From Deltaproteobacteria bacterium (GTDB taxonomy: Bacteria > Desulfobacterota > Desulfobacteria > Desulfobacterales > Desulfosarcinaceae): a DNA stretch of 50,417 nt. Every line of letters begins with the position of its first letter. The stretch's first letter is position 1. A model generated the notes under the pieces. That model was not told the origin of the DNA. It ran no database searches and saw nothing but the letters and a program-made list of their open reading frames with translations. The DNA lies in contig JAHLLR010000036.1 of the NCBI GenBank assembly GCA_020444075.1, forward strand, positions 1-50,417, given 5' to 3'. This document shows, one piece after another, positions 18,058 through 30,664 of the stretch. The position numbers were made by a program, and so were the translations under genes.

Positions 18058-18091
18058 AAGGGCCGGCCACCCGGCGGGTGACACGGCCCTT
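18058..18091 (-). terminator. Rho-independent terminator after the PFOR gene
   Basis: On the minus strand, AAGGGCCG pairs with CGGCCCTT around a GC-rich loop that also pairs internally (CACCCGCCGGGTG). It is followed by five T. It sits about 25 bases past the PFOR stop and ends that transcript before larB. Confidence 0.85.
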
Positions 18092-18118
18092 CTGGTATAC
18101 AAGTTTTCGGACGTGGTG

Positions 18119-21820
<3,702 letters not shown>

Positions 21821-21956
21821 TCAGGGGAACCGCCACAGAAAACCAGTGATAGACAGCCAAGCGGGTGAGGTGCGGAATTTGGTTTCGCATCGGTGTTGCT
21901 GTCTTTTATATGCAAAAGAGAATATTTAAATCACATTGAATTCGACTTGACAAGGA

Positions 21957-23168
21957 TTAATTGGCCTCGGCATGGTTATGAGTAACATCAGGATTTAATT
22001 TAAAATTTGATTTATTGCGGCTGTTGAGAGTCACCTGCATGCCCAGCGCGATGGCCCCGCAGGCCATCAGCCCGCCGATTCCCCACAAGACCGGGGAAAA
22101 GCTTCCCAGATGATCAAACGCAATACCGGCAATGATCGGGGACGCCGCAGCCGGGATATTGGCCGAAAACAACCAGCCGTAAATCTGGCTGAGCCGCTCG
22201 CTTCCCCAACGTTCAGCCGCCGCTGAGGCATAGAGCACAAGAATTCCGCCGTAATTGAAGCCCGCCAGGGCGGCAAACGCCGCCAGACCGGTTTCGGAAC
22301 GCAGGATGAAGCCATGCAACAGCAGCAGCGCCGCTTGAAACAGCAGATTGGTCTGAAGGATAACGACGGATCGACCGCGGTCGAAGATCCAGCCCCAGGT
22401 GATACGACCGGCGGCATTGGCCAGGGCAAAGGCAGCCACCGCTTTCACCCCTGCCTGGACGCCGGTGCCGGAATAGAGTTCTTTCATATTGGCATTGACA
22501 GCAAATCCCGCCGCGAGACCGGCGAACATCGCCAGGTAAAGGAAAACGAACGCCCGGTCCCTGAGTATACCGGTCACGGGCAACCGCTGCAGGACAGCCC
22601 TGTCACTTTCCGGAGGATTTTCCATCACCGCCCCGGCCAGGGCAACCAGCAGCAGGAAGAGGACACCCAAGAGACCGAAGGTGGTGAATGGGCTCATGCC
22701 GGCGGTTTCCATGAGGGAGCCGGCCGCGTAGCTGACCAGGGCTGCGCCACCGCCGAAGCCGGCCACCGCCACGCCGGTGACCAGCCCTTTTTGCAGGGGA
22801 AACCAGCGCACACAGGTAGCGATGGGAACGATGTAGGCAAACCCCACCCCGATACCGGCCATCAGGCCGATCCCCAGGATCGTGAAGGCAAAATGAAACC
22901 GCCCCATCGACGCCAGCATCCAGCCGCCGCCGAAAAGCAGGCCGCCGACGACCGCGCAACGGCGCGGGCCGATTTTGGGAAGCAGTGTGCCGGTTAGGAT
23001 CATCGTTGCCGGAAATGCAAAATAAAACAGCGAAAAGGGCAACTGGGCCGTACTTTGAAGGATCGCGGTGACCTGCTTGAGCGGCAGCACAAAGACCGAC
23101 CAGGCATAGGTGGCCCCCAGGCACATCTGCATCGCCACGGCGGCAAGGAGAATCCGATAACGTTTCAC
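21957..23168 (-). CDS. MFS transporter, OFA (oxalate/formate antiporter) family
   Basis: The 403-residue protein has 12 predicted membrane helices. Its start MKRYRILLAAVAMQMCLGATYAWSVF is typical of the OFA subgroup, as is the second-helix region with PLKQVTAI. OFA carriers exchange small organic acids such as oxalate, formate, pyruvate or lactate. The gene starts 14 bases after the stop of the CoA-transferase/GNAT gene and so shares its transcript. With PFOR and ADP-forming acyl-CoA synthetase nearby, a monocarboxylate such as acetate, pyruvate or lactate is a reasonable guess, but the residues do not settle it. Confidence 0.87.
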   Translation of the reverse strand: MKRYRILLAAVAMQMCLGATYAWSVFVLPLKQVTAILQSTAQLPFSLFYFAFPATMILTGTLLPKIGPRRCAVVGGLLFGGGWMLASMGRFHFAFTILGIGLMAGIGVGFAYIVPIATCVRWFPLQKGLVTGVAVAGFGGGAALVSYAAGSLMETAGMSPFTTFGLLGVLFLLLVALAGAVMENPPESDRAVLQRLPVTGILRDRAFVFLYLAMFAGLAAGFAVNANMKELYSGTGVQAGVKAVAAFALANAAGRITWGWIFDRGRSVVILQTNLLFQAALLLLHGFILRSETGLAAFAALAGFNYGGILVLYASAAAERWGSERLSQIYGWLFSANIPAAASPIIAGIAFDHLGSFSPVLWGIGGLMACGAIALGMQVTLNSRNKSNFKLNPDVTHNHAEAN

Positions 23169-23182
23169 GGCAGGCGCTTCTC

Positions 23183-25069
23183 CTATTGCGGTTTTTCCGC
23201 CAATTCATCGAACCTGCACTTGAGTATCAGAGAATCCCCATCAAAAGCGGTCTTCACCTTGTAGGGAAGCGTTTTGAACAGACCCACCATGGCTTTGTTC
23301 TGAGGAGAGGTGTATGCCACCAGACCTGAAATACCGTTTTCACGGGCGGCCCGGGCCAGCTTCCGGATAAACAGCTTACCCAGCCCTTTGCCCTGATACT
23401 CCTTGGAGATGGAAAACGCCACCTCCGCGGTGTTGCTTTCGAGGAGCAGCAGGTATTCACCCACCCCCACCACCTTGCCGAAGCCGAATTCCCCCACTAC
23501 CGCCACCAGGGTGAGGTCTTTGATGTAGTCGATCTGGGAGCGCGTTTCCACATCGCTGCGGTCGAAACTGAGCTTCTCGTGGAAAAAGCGCAGCTGCACA
23601 TCCTTTTTGTCCAGGCTGTAGTAGTGCTCCTGAATGCGGCGCTCATCCACCGGCTTTGACGGTCGGATGGTGATCTCCTCACCGTCGCAAACGATGGTCT
23701 CTTCCAGGTGGATGGGATAGATACCCTTGGTGGCCTCTCCCAGTTGGCGCTCGCTGCCGATGAGCCTCGCCTCCTTGGCGGCATCGAACAAGCGGTCGCG
23801 GTGGTCCGGGTGGGCGATGCCGATCATGGCCAGCACCCGCTCCTGAAGGCTTTTGCCGAACAGGTTCACCGCACCGTACTCGGTGACCACGTAATGCACA
23901 TCGCCTCGGGGGACGACCACGGCGGGACCGTCCAGGGTCGGAACGATATTGCTGCGCTTGCCGTCCTGTGAGGTGGAGTAAAGCATGAGGATGGACTTTC
24001 CCCCCTTGGACCGCTTGGCACCCCGGACAAAATCGGGGATGCCGGAAACGCCGGCGAAAAACGTGTGCTCGGAGGCCTCGGCCGCCACCTGCCCCGTGAG
24101 GTCGATGGTGTGGGCCACGTTCATGGAGATCATGCGGTTGTGCTGGGCGATGATGAAGGGGTCGTTGACATAGTCCGAGGGCCGGAAATCAATCCCCGGG
24201 TTGTCATGCAGAAACTCATACAGGTTCTGGCTGCCGATGGCGCAGGACGCCACCAGCTTGCCTTCATTGAGTCCCTTTTTGCGGTTGGTAATCACTCCCG
24301 AGGCATACAGGTGCATCACGTCGTCGGTGATGTACTGGGAGTGAAACCCCAGATCGTTTTTACCGGCCAGGGCTTTGACCGTGGCCTGGGAGGCGGCGTC
24401 CAGGCCGATCTGGAGCGTCGAGCCGTCGTCCACGAATCGGGCGATGTGTTTGCCGATCCATTCGGCCGCCCCGGATCGCTTGCGCAGGTTGACGGACAAA
24501 ATGGGTTCTTCGTGCTCCACCAGCACATGGACGTTGTTGACGTGAATGAAGCTCTGCCCCATGGTGCGGGGCATTCTCGGATTCACCTGGGCGATCACCA
24601 GATCGGCGCTCTGGGCGGCGGCCAGGGTCACGTCCACGGAAACCCCCAGGCTCATCCAGCCGAAATCGTCCGGCGGGGACACCTGGACCAGGGCCACGTG
24701 GATAGGCAGTTTCCGGGAGAGGAAAAGTCCGGGTACCTCGGACATGTTGATGGGCGTGATGAAGCGCATGTAGCGGGCGATGGCTTCCGTATCCGCCGAA
24801 CCCAGATAGATGGTCCGGATGTTGAGGCTGTGGTCGCGGGTCTTGTCGGCAATTTCGGACAGGGAGGTGGTCTCCCGGCTCATGAGCCGGACGATTTCCA
24901 GCCCGCTGATCCTGACCGCGGCGGCCGACAGTGCCCGGACCAGCGCCTGGGGTTCGCCACTGGCACTGCCGATGAACACCCGTTTGCCGGGGCGGATCAT
25001 GGCAATGGCCTCCTCTGCCGTTCGCTGTTTCTCTACATAACTGTCAGCCCAGTATAGTGACCGTGCCAT
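23183..25069 (-). CDS. Acetyl-CoA hydrolase/CoA-transferase-like protein fused to a GNAT domain
   Basis: Residues about 10-430 match the acetyl-CoA hydrolase/4-hydroxybutyrate CoA-transferase family, with VTEYGAVNLFGKSLQERVLAM near the end of that part. Residues about 460-620 form a GNAT acetyltransferase domain with the acetyl-CoA loop EYQGKGLGK (557-565). Family enzymes move CoA between short-chain acids through a glutamyl-CoA intermediate; the catalytic Glu normally sits in a motif like 'LGIHSEMFSDG'. Here the same place reads LGFHSQYITDD, so Gln245 replaces Glu. The transferase part may therefore sense or bind acyl-CoA rather than turn it over, with the GNAT domain as effector. It lies between the acyl-CoA synthetase and MFS genes; both are plausible targets or partners. 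Confidence 0.88.
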   Translation of the reverse strand: MARSLYWADSYVEKQRTAEEAIAMIRPGKRVFIGSASGEPQALVRALSAAAVRISGLEIVRLMSRETTSLSEIADKTRDHSLNIRTIYLGSADTEAIARYMRFITPINMSEVPGLFLSRKLPIHVALVQVSPPDDFGWMSLGVSVDVTLAAAQSADLVIAQVNPRMPRTMGQSFIHVNNVHVLVEHEEPILSVNLRKRSGAAEWIGKHIARFVDDGSTLQIGLDAASQATVKALAGKNDLGFHSQYITDDVMHLYASGVITNRKKGLNEGKLVASCAIGSQNLYEFLHDNPGIDFRPSDYVNDPFIIAQHNRMISMNVAHTIDLTGQVAAEASEHTFFAGVSGIPDFVRGAKRSKGGKSILMLYSTSQDGKRSNIVPTLDGPAVVVPRGDVHYVVTEYGAVNLFGKSLQERVLAMIGIAHPDHRDRLFDAAKEARLIGSERQLGEATKGIYPIHLEETIVCDGEEITIRPSKPVDERRIQEHYYSLDKKDVQLRFFHEKLSFDRSDVETRSQIDYIKDLTLVAVVGEFGFGKVVGVGEYLLLLESNTAEVAFSISKEYQGKGLGKLFIRKLARAARENGISGLVAYTSPQNKAMVGLFKTLPYKVKTAFDGDSLILKCRFDELAEKPQ

Positions 25070-25213
25070 GACCTGCCTCCTCTTGATTGGGGTGGATTGT
25101 CCGGCCTGACGCTACCGTTCATGCACCTTGAATACGATCCGAACGCCCGCGATATTTTTGCGCTGTCTATTCCGTTGCCACTGTTGACGAAAGGCGATCG
25201 ACCGCCTTGCAGC

Positions 25214-27364
25214 CTATTTCGCCTTTTCGAGAATGAATCGGCAGTCCGCCACGGTGACGCCTTCGCCTTCGGGGTGAACCAGCAGCGGATTGATGTCCAG
25301 TTCCTTGATTTCCGGATGGTCCAACACGAGATCGGACAGTCCCACCAGCATCCGTTCGATGGTGCCGATATCGGTCTTCGGCGCTCCGCGAAATCCGGAA
25401 AGCAGTTTGTGCCCCTTGATGCTGCGCACCATGTTCCGGGCGCCGTTACGGGTCAGCGGCGCCAGCCGGAAAGCGACGTCCTGAAATACCTCCACGAAGA
25501 TGCCGCCGAAACCGAACATGATCAGGGGGCCGAAAATGGGGTAGCGGGTCATGCCCAGAATCACCTCCTGGCCTTTGGGTGCCAGCCGCTGAATCAGCAC
25601 GCCGTCGATTTCCGCCTCCGGGTTGAATTTTCTGGCGTTGTCCACAATGGTGGTAAATGCGCCGGTCACCGCCTCCCGGCTGTCCGGTCCGACAATGACC
25701 CCGCCGGCATCGGACTTGTGGATGATCTGGGGCGACACGATCTTCATGACTACGGGATAGCCCATCTGATCGGCGGCATCCCCGGCCTCGGCGTCGCTGG
25801 TGGCCAGCACCGTGGGCAGTACGTTGAATCCATAGCACTTGAGCAATTCGGTGCCGCCGATCTCGCCCAGGTAGCTTTTGTTCCGGTCCAATGCCTCGGC
25901 AATGATCTGTCCTGCCCGCTTTTTATCGTGCTTGACCGGAAAAGGCGCCAGTTGCTGGCGATTGAGCCAGCGGGAGTAGCGGTAAAGCGCCCCGAAGGTC
26001 TTGGCTGCGCTTTCGGGGAACCGATAAACAGGGACACCGTTTTCCTGAAGGTGCTTCACCCCGGCGGACACGTCGATGATACCCATGAAGCAACATAAAA
26101 TCGGCTTGTGGGAACGCCGGGCGATGCGCACGATGGCCTCGGCGGTACCGATGGCATTGGTCATGCTCTGGGGGGTGAGGATGACCAGCGCCCCGTCCAC
26201 GCCTTCGTCCTTGATCACGGCCGAGAGCGCATTTTCGTAGCGGTCCTGGGCCGCGTCGCCGATGACGTCAACCGGGTTGTTCACATTGGCGGTCAGGGGC
26301 AGGTGGCTTTTGAGCACCTCGATGGTGTCCCGGCTGAAGGTGGCCAGCTCCAGTCCGGATGAAACGGTCATATCCGTGGCCACGATGCCGGGGCCGCCGG
26401 CATTGGTGACGATGGCCACCCGGTTGCCCAGCGGCACCTTGCGCCGCATCTTGCCCAGGGCGCTTTCATTTTTATAGGCAAAGGCGATCCCGAAATCGAA
26501 CAGTTCATTGATCGAGTCCACCCGGATGATGCCGCTCTGGGCAAAAATGGCATCGTAGACCGCTTCGCTGCCCGCCAGCGATCCTGTGTGGGAGGCGGCT
26601 GCCTGGGCTCCGGCGCTGGTTCGACCGGATTTGATGGCCAGCACCGGCGTGGGCCGATCCCCGCCGGTAATCTCTTTGACGACCTCGATGAACTCGGGCC
26701 CCCTCTGCAACTCTTCGATGTAGAGCATGATCACCTCGGTTTCCGGATCGGCGTGAAAATATCGCAGCAGATCCAGTTCATCCACATCTGCCTTGTTGCC
26801 GATGGAGACGAATTTGGAAAATCCGAAATCCTTGTCCGCGGCGAAATCCAGCACCGCCGTGCACAGGGCGCCGCTCTGGGAGATGAAGGAGATATTGCCG
26901 GCCGCCGGCATCCGTGCCGAAAAGCTGGCATTGAGCTTCACATCGGCCATGGGGTTGATCACCCCCAGGCAGTTGGGACCGACCACCCGTACGCCGGCTT
27001 CGCGGCACATGGCCACAATTCGCCGTTCGATCTCAAGGCCTTCGCCGCCGACTTCCTTGAACCCGGCGGAAACAATGACGATGGCCTTGACCCCCTTGTC
27101 GATGGCATGTCTGATGGCGGTTTCCGCATGAACCGGCGGTAGAATGATGATGGCCAGGTCGATGGGGTCCGGAATGTTCTGGATATCCGGATAGGCGCGC
27201 ACACTGGCGATGGATTTGGCTTTGGGGTTTACCGGGTATAGGGTGCCGGTAAAGCCTCCTCTCAAAATGTTGACAAAGATATCGTGCCCGACTTTTCCCG
27301 GGCTGCTGGAGGCGCCGACCACCGCTACGGATGACGGGTTGAATAACGCATCAAGACCTTCCAT
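25214..27364 (-). CDS. ADP-forming acyl-CoA synthetase, fused alpha-beta (acetate-CoA ligase, ADP-forming, type)
   Basis: This family converts acyl-CoA, ADP and phosphate into acid, CoA and ATP, and can run the other way. The 716-residue chain has a CoA-binding domain (about 1-130; SSVAVVGASS), succinyl-CoA ligase-like domains with the phospho-accepting His259 in ASHTGSLAGS, and an ATP-grasp domain from about 490 (KIVSPQIIHKSDAGGV). The fused order is that of NDP-forming acetyl-CoA synthetases. Substrate could be acetate or another short-chain acid. A promoter and operator lie about 480 bases upstream, facing a divergent GntR gene, so the gene is probably under its control. The next gene begins 144 bases downstream. 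Confidence 0.92.
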   Translation of the reverse strand: MEGLDALFNPSSVAVVGASSSPGKVGHDIFVNILRGGFTGTLYPVNPKAKSIASVRAYPDIQNIPDPIDLAIIILPPVHAETAIRHAIDKGVKAIVIVSAGFKEVGGEGLEIERRIVAMCREAGVRVVGPNCLGVINPMADVKLNASFSARMPAAGNISFISQSGALCTAVLDFAADKDFGFSKFVSIGNKADVDELDLLRYFHADPETEVIMLYIEELQRGPEFIEVVKEITGGDRPTPVLAIKSGRTSAGAQAAASHTGSLAGSEAVYDAIFAQSGIIRVDSINELFDFGIAFAYKNESALGKMRRKVPLGNRVAIVTNAGGPGIVATDMTVSSGLELATFSRDTIEVLKSHLPLTANVNNPVDVIGDAAQDRYENALSAVIKDEGVDGALVILTPQSMTNAIGTAEAIVRIARRSHKPILCCFMGIIDVSAGVKHLQENGVPVYRFPESAAKTFGALYRYSRWLNRQQLAPFPVKHDKKRAGQIIAEALDRNKSYLGEIGGTELLKCYGFNVLPTVLATSDAEAGDAADQMGYPVVMKIVSPQIIHKSDAGGVIVGPDSREAVTGAFTTIVDNARKFNPEAEIDGVLIQRLAPKGQEVILGMTRYPIFGPLIMFGFGGIFVEVFQDVAFRLAPLTRNGARNMVRSIKGHKLLSGFRGAPKTDIGTIERMLVGLSDLVLDHPEIKELDINPLLVHPEGEGVTVADCRFILEKAK

Positions 27365-27761
27365 GGGTTAACACCTGCTTTCATGAGTTGGTAGGTTAGG
27401 GTCGCGGCAAGAAATAATTGCGCAAGATTGCGCCGGATGCTGGTTTGTCTGCAGGGCACACCCGCCAGTGCGAATCAGGAGTCGTGCCATTGATTGTGAC
27501 CCGGTTGGCTGGCCACAAGGCACAAGACGAGCCGGATGTTCAATTGTTTCTTGGCGAGGCCTTTATGCTGCTATAGAAATTAAAAAAGGGATCGCGCCGG
27601 TTCCAGGCCAACGGGAATCCCGATTCAATCGGCAATTTTTTAAACCGCCAGCGGTTTCATCAGGGCGACCGCTTCAATGTTCCTTTATCCGTTTTTTTAA
27701 GGTCCGATGCAACTCTCTTTTTGCTCTGCATCGGTCACTATTCCTGAAACATAACCTTTTT

Positions 27762-27779
27762 TACCGGTGGCCACCGGTA
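27762..27779. promoter_or_regulatory. Perfect 18-base palindrome in the synthetase leader
   Basis: TACCGGTGGCCACCGGTA is fully self-complementary with no spacer. It lies in the transcribed leader of the synthetase about 70 bases downstream of its predicted start site. It could be a dimer-binding site or simply a restriction-like palindrome. It is not followed by a T run, so it is not a simple terminator. Confidence 0.45.
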
Positions 27780-27834
27780 CCTGGATTCGCAGGAGGAGGA
27801 TCGGTTCCTGGTAGACCGGATACCCCGTCCTAAA

Positions 27835-27849
27835 TAGGTATTACCATTA
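27835..27849. promoter_or_regulatory. Predicted GntR/FCD operator 1 (over the synthetase promoter)
   Basis: The site reads TAGGTATTACCATTA, with core GGT-N3-ACC, the layout of PdhR/LldR-type operators. It begins at the last base of the predicted minus-strand -10 element and covers the start site, an ideal place for repression. The same GGT-N3-ACCATT core recurs at 27986-27997. Confidence 0.6.
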
Positions 27850-27876
27850 ATATCGAAGGATAATATCCACTGTCAA
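27849..27876 (-). promoter_or_regulatory. Sigma70-like promoter for acyl-CoA synthetase
   Basis: The minus strand has a perfect TTGACA (27876-27871), a 16-base spacer and GATATT (27854-27849; 4 of 6). A TATTAA two bases further on is an alternative -10. Operator 1 abuts it directly. Confidence 0.55.
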
Positions 27877-27895
27877 GCCCAAAGAATCAAATCCC

Positions 27896-27924
27896 TTGAG
27901 TTACTATTGGACGCATGCTATTAA
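27896..27924 (+). promoter_or_regulatory. Possible promoter for gntR
   Basis: TTGAGT, a 17-base spacer and TATTAA (4 of 6 each) point toward the regulator gene. Operator 2 lies about 60 bases downstream, which would allow autoregulation. The match is modest. Confidence 0.35.
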
Positions 27925-27982
27925 TTAGTCTGCTAATAGTCTGGTCAGCTGGCGGGAGGACATTCAAAATTCCAGAAATTAA

Positions 27983-27997
27983 CTTGGTAAGACCATT
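27983..27997. promoter_or_regulatory. Predicted GntR/FCD operator 2 (gntR side)
   Basis: The site reads CTTGGTAAGACCATT, with the arms TTGGT and ACCA around a 3-base centre. This is close to the known PdhR consensus ATTGGT-N3-ACCAAT. It lies about 60 bases before the gntR ATG and shares GGT-N3-ACCATT with operator 1. Confidence 0.62.
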
Positions 27998-28056
27998 GTC
28001 ACTCGTTGGCCCCCATCGCATGCCGTCATCAATCCAAGCGGAGCCTTGATTCGATC

Positions 28057-28767
28057 ATGCCACCCAAACTCAAGCCCATCAAACCCAAGCGCATATCCGA
28101 CCAGGTGTTTGATCAGTTGCGGGAACTGATCTTCCGCGGTGAATTCAAAGCCGGCGAGAAAATCCTCACCGAGCGGGAACTGGCCGAAGCTTTTGGTGTC
28201 AGCCGTACCTCGGTGAGAGATGCGGTCAACAAACTGGTGGTCATGGGACTGCTGGACCAGAAGCAGGGTCAGGGCACCTTTGTCCGGTTACCGGAATCCA
28301 AGGAAAAAAGCATTCTGGCTACAATGGTGGAAAGCCAGGACGCCTCGATTACCGACCTTTTGGAAGTCCGCATGGGACTGGAGTGCAATGCCGCAGCCAT
28401 GGCCGCCAGCCGGGCAGTGGAAAAGGATTTTCAGTTCATGGAGAAAAGCATCGAGGAGATGCAAAGGGAAGTCAAATCCGGGAGACTGGGCTCGGAGGCC
28501 GATGCCTCGTTTCATATGGCCATCGCTTACGCAACCAACAATCCCCTCCAGGTCTTCATCATGAAGAACTTTTACGATTTTCTGTTTACCGGCATCAAGG
28601 TCAACCTGGAGGGCCTTTACAAAATACCGGGCAATATCGATACCATCCTGGAACAGCACACCGCCATCTACCAGGCCATCCGGAAAGGCAATCCCGAAGG
28701 CGCCTACCGGGCCATGAAGCAGCATATCGATTTTGTTTACGATTTCTTCGAAGGGCAGGGGAAATAA
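28057..28767 (+). CDS. FadR-subfamily GntR transcriptional regulator (FCD domain)
   Basis: The 236-residue protein has an N-terminal winged helix (about 10-80) with TERELAEAFGVSRTSVRDAV. A helical FCD ligand domain follows (about 95-230). The FCD metal-site pattern is present: Asp and His in EADASFHMAIA, His in LEQHTAIYQAI, and His in AMKQHIDFVY. Such domains bind small carboxylates such as lactate, pyruvate, citrate or glycolate. I chose the ATG at 28057; a TTG-initiated extension to 28006 is possible, but neither has a strong ribosome-binding site. It faces away from the acyl-CoA synthetase, and the GGT-N3-ACC sites between them suggest it represses both. The gene ends at a short 7-base tandem repeat and a terminator. 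Confidence 0.93.
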   Translation: MPPKLKPIKPKRISDQVFDQLRELIFRGEFKAGEKILTERELAEAFGVSRTSVRDAVNKLVVMGLLDQKQGQGTFVRLPESKEKSILATMVESQDASITDLLEVRMGLECNAAAMAASRAVEKDFQFMEKSIEEMQREVKSGRLGSEADASFHMAIAYATNNPLQVFIMKNFYDFLFTGIKVNLEGLYKIPGNIDTILEQHTAIYQAIRKGNPEGAYRAMKQHIDFVYDFFEGQGK

Positions 28768-28769
28768 TG

Positions 28770-28797
28770 GTGAAGGGTGAAGGGTGAAGGGTGAAAA
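28770..28797 (+). repeat. Short tandem repeat, GTGAAGG x3 plus a partial copy
   Basis: Three exact 7-base units GTGAAGG are followed by GTGAAAA, immediately after the gntR stop codon. Copy number is likely variable. The repeat is outside the coding region, and I see no function. Confidence 0.85.
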
Positions 28798-28848
28798 CGA
28801 ATAGGCCGATTTGGCGATCGTCACAGGGATATGTGTCATCAGAATGGA

Positions 28849-28881
28849 AAAGGGGCAGCTTTCCAGCAAGCCCCTTTTTTT
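28849..28881 (+). terminator. Terminator between gntR and fumarase genes (likely bidirectional)
   Basis: AAGGGGC pairs with GCCCCTT around a 14-base loop and is followed by seven T on the plus strand, ending gntR. On the minus strand the hairpin is followed by TTTTCC and could also serve the converging fumarase gene, whose stop is at 28904. Confidence 0.8.
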
Positions 28882-28903
28882 ATCGGCTTCCCGATCAATC
28901 CCT

Positions 28904-30511
28904 CTACAGCAGGTTTTCGAAAAAGTCATTTCCCTTGTCGTCCACCAGAATGAACGCCGGGAAATCCTTGACGGTAATCATGTAAACTGCCTCCATGCCC
29001 AGTTCCGGGTATTCCAGCACCTCCACCGAAGTGATGCACTCCTTGCCCAGCCGAGCGGCCGGTCCACCGATGGAGCCAAGGTAGAAGCCGCCGTATTTTT
29101 TGCAGGACTCCGTTACTCCCCTGGAGCGGTTGCCCTTGGCCAGCATCACCATGGAAGCACCCCGGGCCTGGAAGATCGGCACATAGGAATCCATGCGGCC
29201 GGCCGTGGTGGGGCCGAAAGAACCGGATGCATAACCTTCAGGCGTCTTGGCCGGACCGGCGTAGTAGATGATGTGATCTTTCAGGTACTGGGGCAGACCC
29301 TCGCCGCTGTCCAGCCGGTCCTTGAGTTTGGCGTGGGCGATATCCCGGCCCACGATGATCTTGCCGGACAGTTTGAGACGGGTGGCCACCGGATATTGGG
29401 TGAGGATAGCCCGGATTTTGTCCATGGACTGGTTCAGGTCGATGGCCACGGCGACATCGTCGGAGCCTTGAGGTTCGGGGAGAAATCGTGCAGGCTCGGT
29501 TTCCAGCTGCTCCAGAAAGATGCCCTCGGCGGTGATTTTGGCCTTGATGTTGCGATCCGCACTGCAGCTGACACCGATGCCGATGGGGCAGGAGGCGCCA
29601 TGGCGCGGCAGGCGTACCACGCGAATATCGTGGCAGAAGTACTTGCCGCCGAACTGGGCGCCGATACCCAACTCCCCGGCCCGTTTCAGCAGTTCCTTTT
29701 CCAGGTTCAGGTCACGGAAGCCGTGGCCGGTTTCGTTGCCGGCGGTTGGCAGGCCATCCAGGTAGCCGGCTGAGGCCAGCTTGACGGTCTTCAGGTTGAA
29801 TTCCGCCGACGTTCCACCCACCACGAAAGCCAGGTGGTAGGGAGGGCAGGCGGCGGTGCCCAGGGTCTTCATTTTGGCCGTGAGGAAATCCACCAGCGTG
29901 CCGGGGTTCAGCACCGCTTTGGTCTCCTGGAAAAGGTAGGTTTTGTTGGCCGATCCGCCGCCTTTGGCAATGAACAGGAACTTGTAGGCATCACCCGGAG
30001 TGGCATAGATTTCAACCTGGGCCGGCAGGTTGCAGCCGGTGTTCTTCTCTTCATACATGGTCAGCGGCGCATTCTGGGAATAGCGCAGGTTGGTTTGGGT
30101 GTAGGCGTTGAACACCCCTTTGGAAAGCGCCTGTTCATCGTTGAAGCCGGTCCACACCTGCTGACCTTTCTTCCCCATGACGATGGCGGTGCCGGTGTCC
30201 TGGCACATGGGAAATTCCATTTCGGCGGAGATGACGGCGTTTTTGAGCATTTCCAGGGCCACATAACGGTCGTTGTCCGAGCTGTCCGGGTCCTTGAATA
30301 TTTTTGCCAACTGAGCCAGGTGGGTCGGCCGCAGCAGGTGGGAAACATCCTTGAAGGCAGATTCGGCCAGCAGTTCCAGCCCTTCGGGTGCGACCTTCAG
30401 CACGGTTTGTCCTTCGAACCGGGCGGTGGAAACGTGCTCGGCGGTGAGCAGCCGGTAACGGGTGTCGTCTTTGCCCAGGGGCAGCAGTTCTTCATACTTG
30501 AATTCGACCAT
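28904..30511 (-). CDS. fumA: Fumarate hydratase, class I (iron-sulfur, single chain)
   Basis: This enzyme interconverts fumarate and L-malate using an oxygen-sensitive [4Fe-4S] cluster. The 535-residue chain is collinear with E. coli FumA/FumB. Cluster cysteines are Cys103 (MCQDTGTA), Cys222 ([11 protein letters not shown]) and Cys316 (IGVSCSADR), each two residues before the E. coli FumA numbers. The C-terminal beta part contains the TTAGRMDSY loop (residues [16 protein letters not shown]). It serves the oxidative or reductive citric acid cycle. The gene is monocistronic by position: the acyltransferase gene ends 153 bases upstream on the same strand, and a terminator follows. The start has AAGGAG about 7 bases before the ATG. 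Confidence 0.96.
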   Translation of the reverse strand: MVEFKYEELLPLGKDDTRYRLLTAEHVSTARFEGQTVLKVAPEGLELLAESAFKDVSHLLRPTHLAQLAKIFKDPDSSDNDRYVALEMLKNAVISAEMEFPMCQDTGTAIVMGKKGQQVWTGFNDEQALSKGVFNAYTQTNLRYSQNAPLTMYEEKNTGCNLPAQVEIYATPGDAYKFLFIAKGGGSANKTYLFQETKAVLNPGTLVDFLTAKMKTLGTAACPPYHLAFVVGGTSAEFNLKTVKLASAGYLDGLPTAGNETGHGFRDLNLEKELLKRAGELGIGAQFGGKYFCHDIRVVRLPRHGASCPIGIGVSCSADRNIKAKITAEGIFLEQLETEPARFLPEPQGSDDVAVAIDLNQSMDKIRAILTQYPVATRLKLSGKIIVGRDIAHAKLKDRLDSGEGLPQYLKDHIIYYAGPAKTPEGYASGSFGPTTAGRMDSYVPIFQARGASMVMLAKGNRSRGVTESCKKYGGFYLGSIGGPAARLGKECITSVEVLEYPELGMEAVYMITVKDFPAFILVDDKGNDFFENLL

Positions 30512-30664
30512 GATTCATCTCCTTATCCGCTTGAAGGATGGGGAACAATGCTTTAACCCGACGTTGGAACCATCAGCCGCATCGCCGATGTACTGAAAAA
30601 GGAAGAAGCGAGTCAACTTAATGGGCGGGATTGGAAAATGTCAAGGCGTTTCATGGAGCTGACT

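Larger units (their letters stand above)
27365..28056. other. Divergent control region between acyl-CoA synthetase and gntR
   Basis: This 690-base gap holds no convincing gene. It contains an 18-base perfect palindrome, two related operators, a minus-strand promoter and a weaker plus-strand promoter, each listed separately. It becomes AT-rich from about 27830 to 27990, as expected for a regulatory core. The leader of the synthetase mRNA would be long (about 480 bases), which I cannot explain. Confidence 0.6.

Noticed and set aside
27468-27833. 121-codon plus-strand frame in the synthetase leader
   Set aside because: Composition is not protein-like and it covers the palindrome; no ribosome-binding site.
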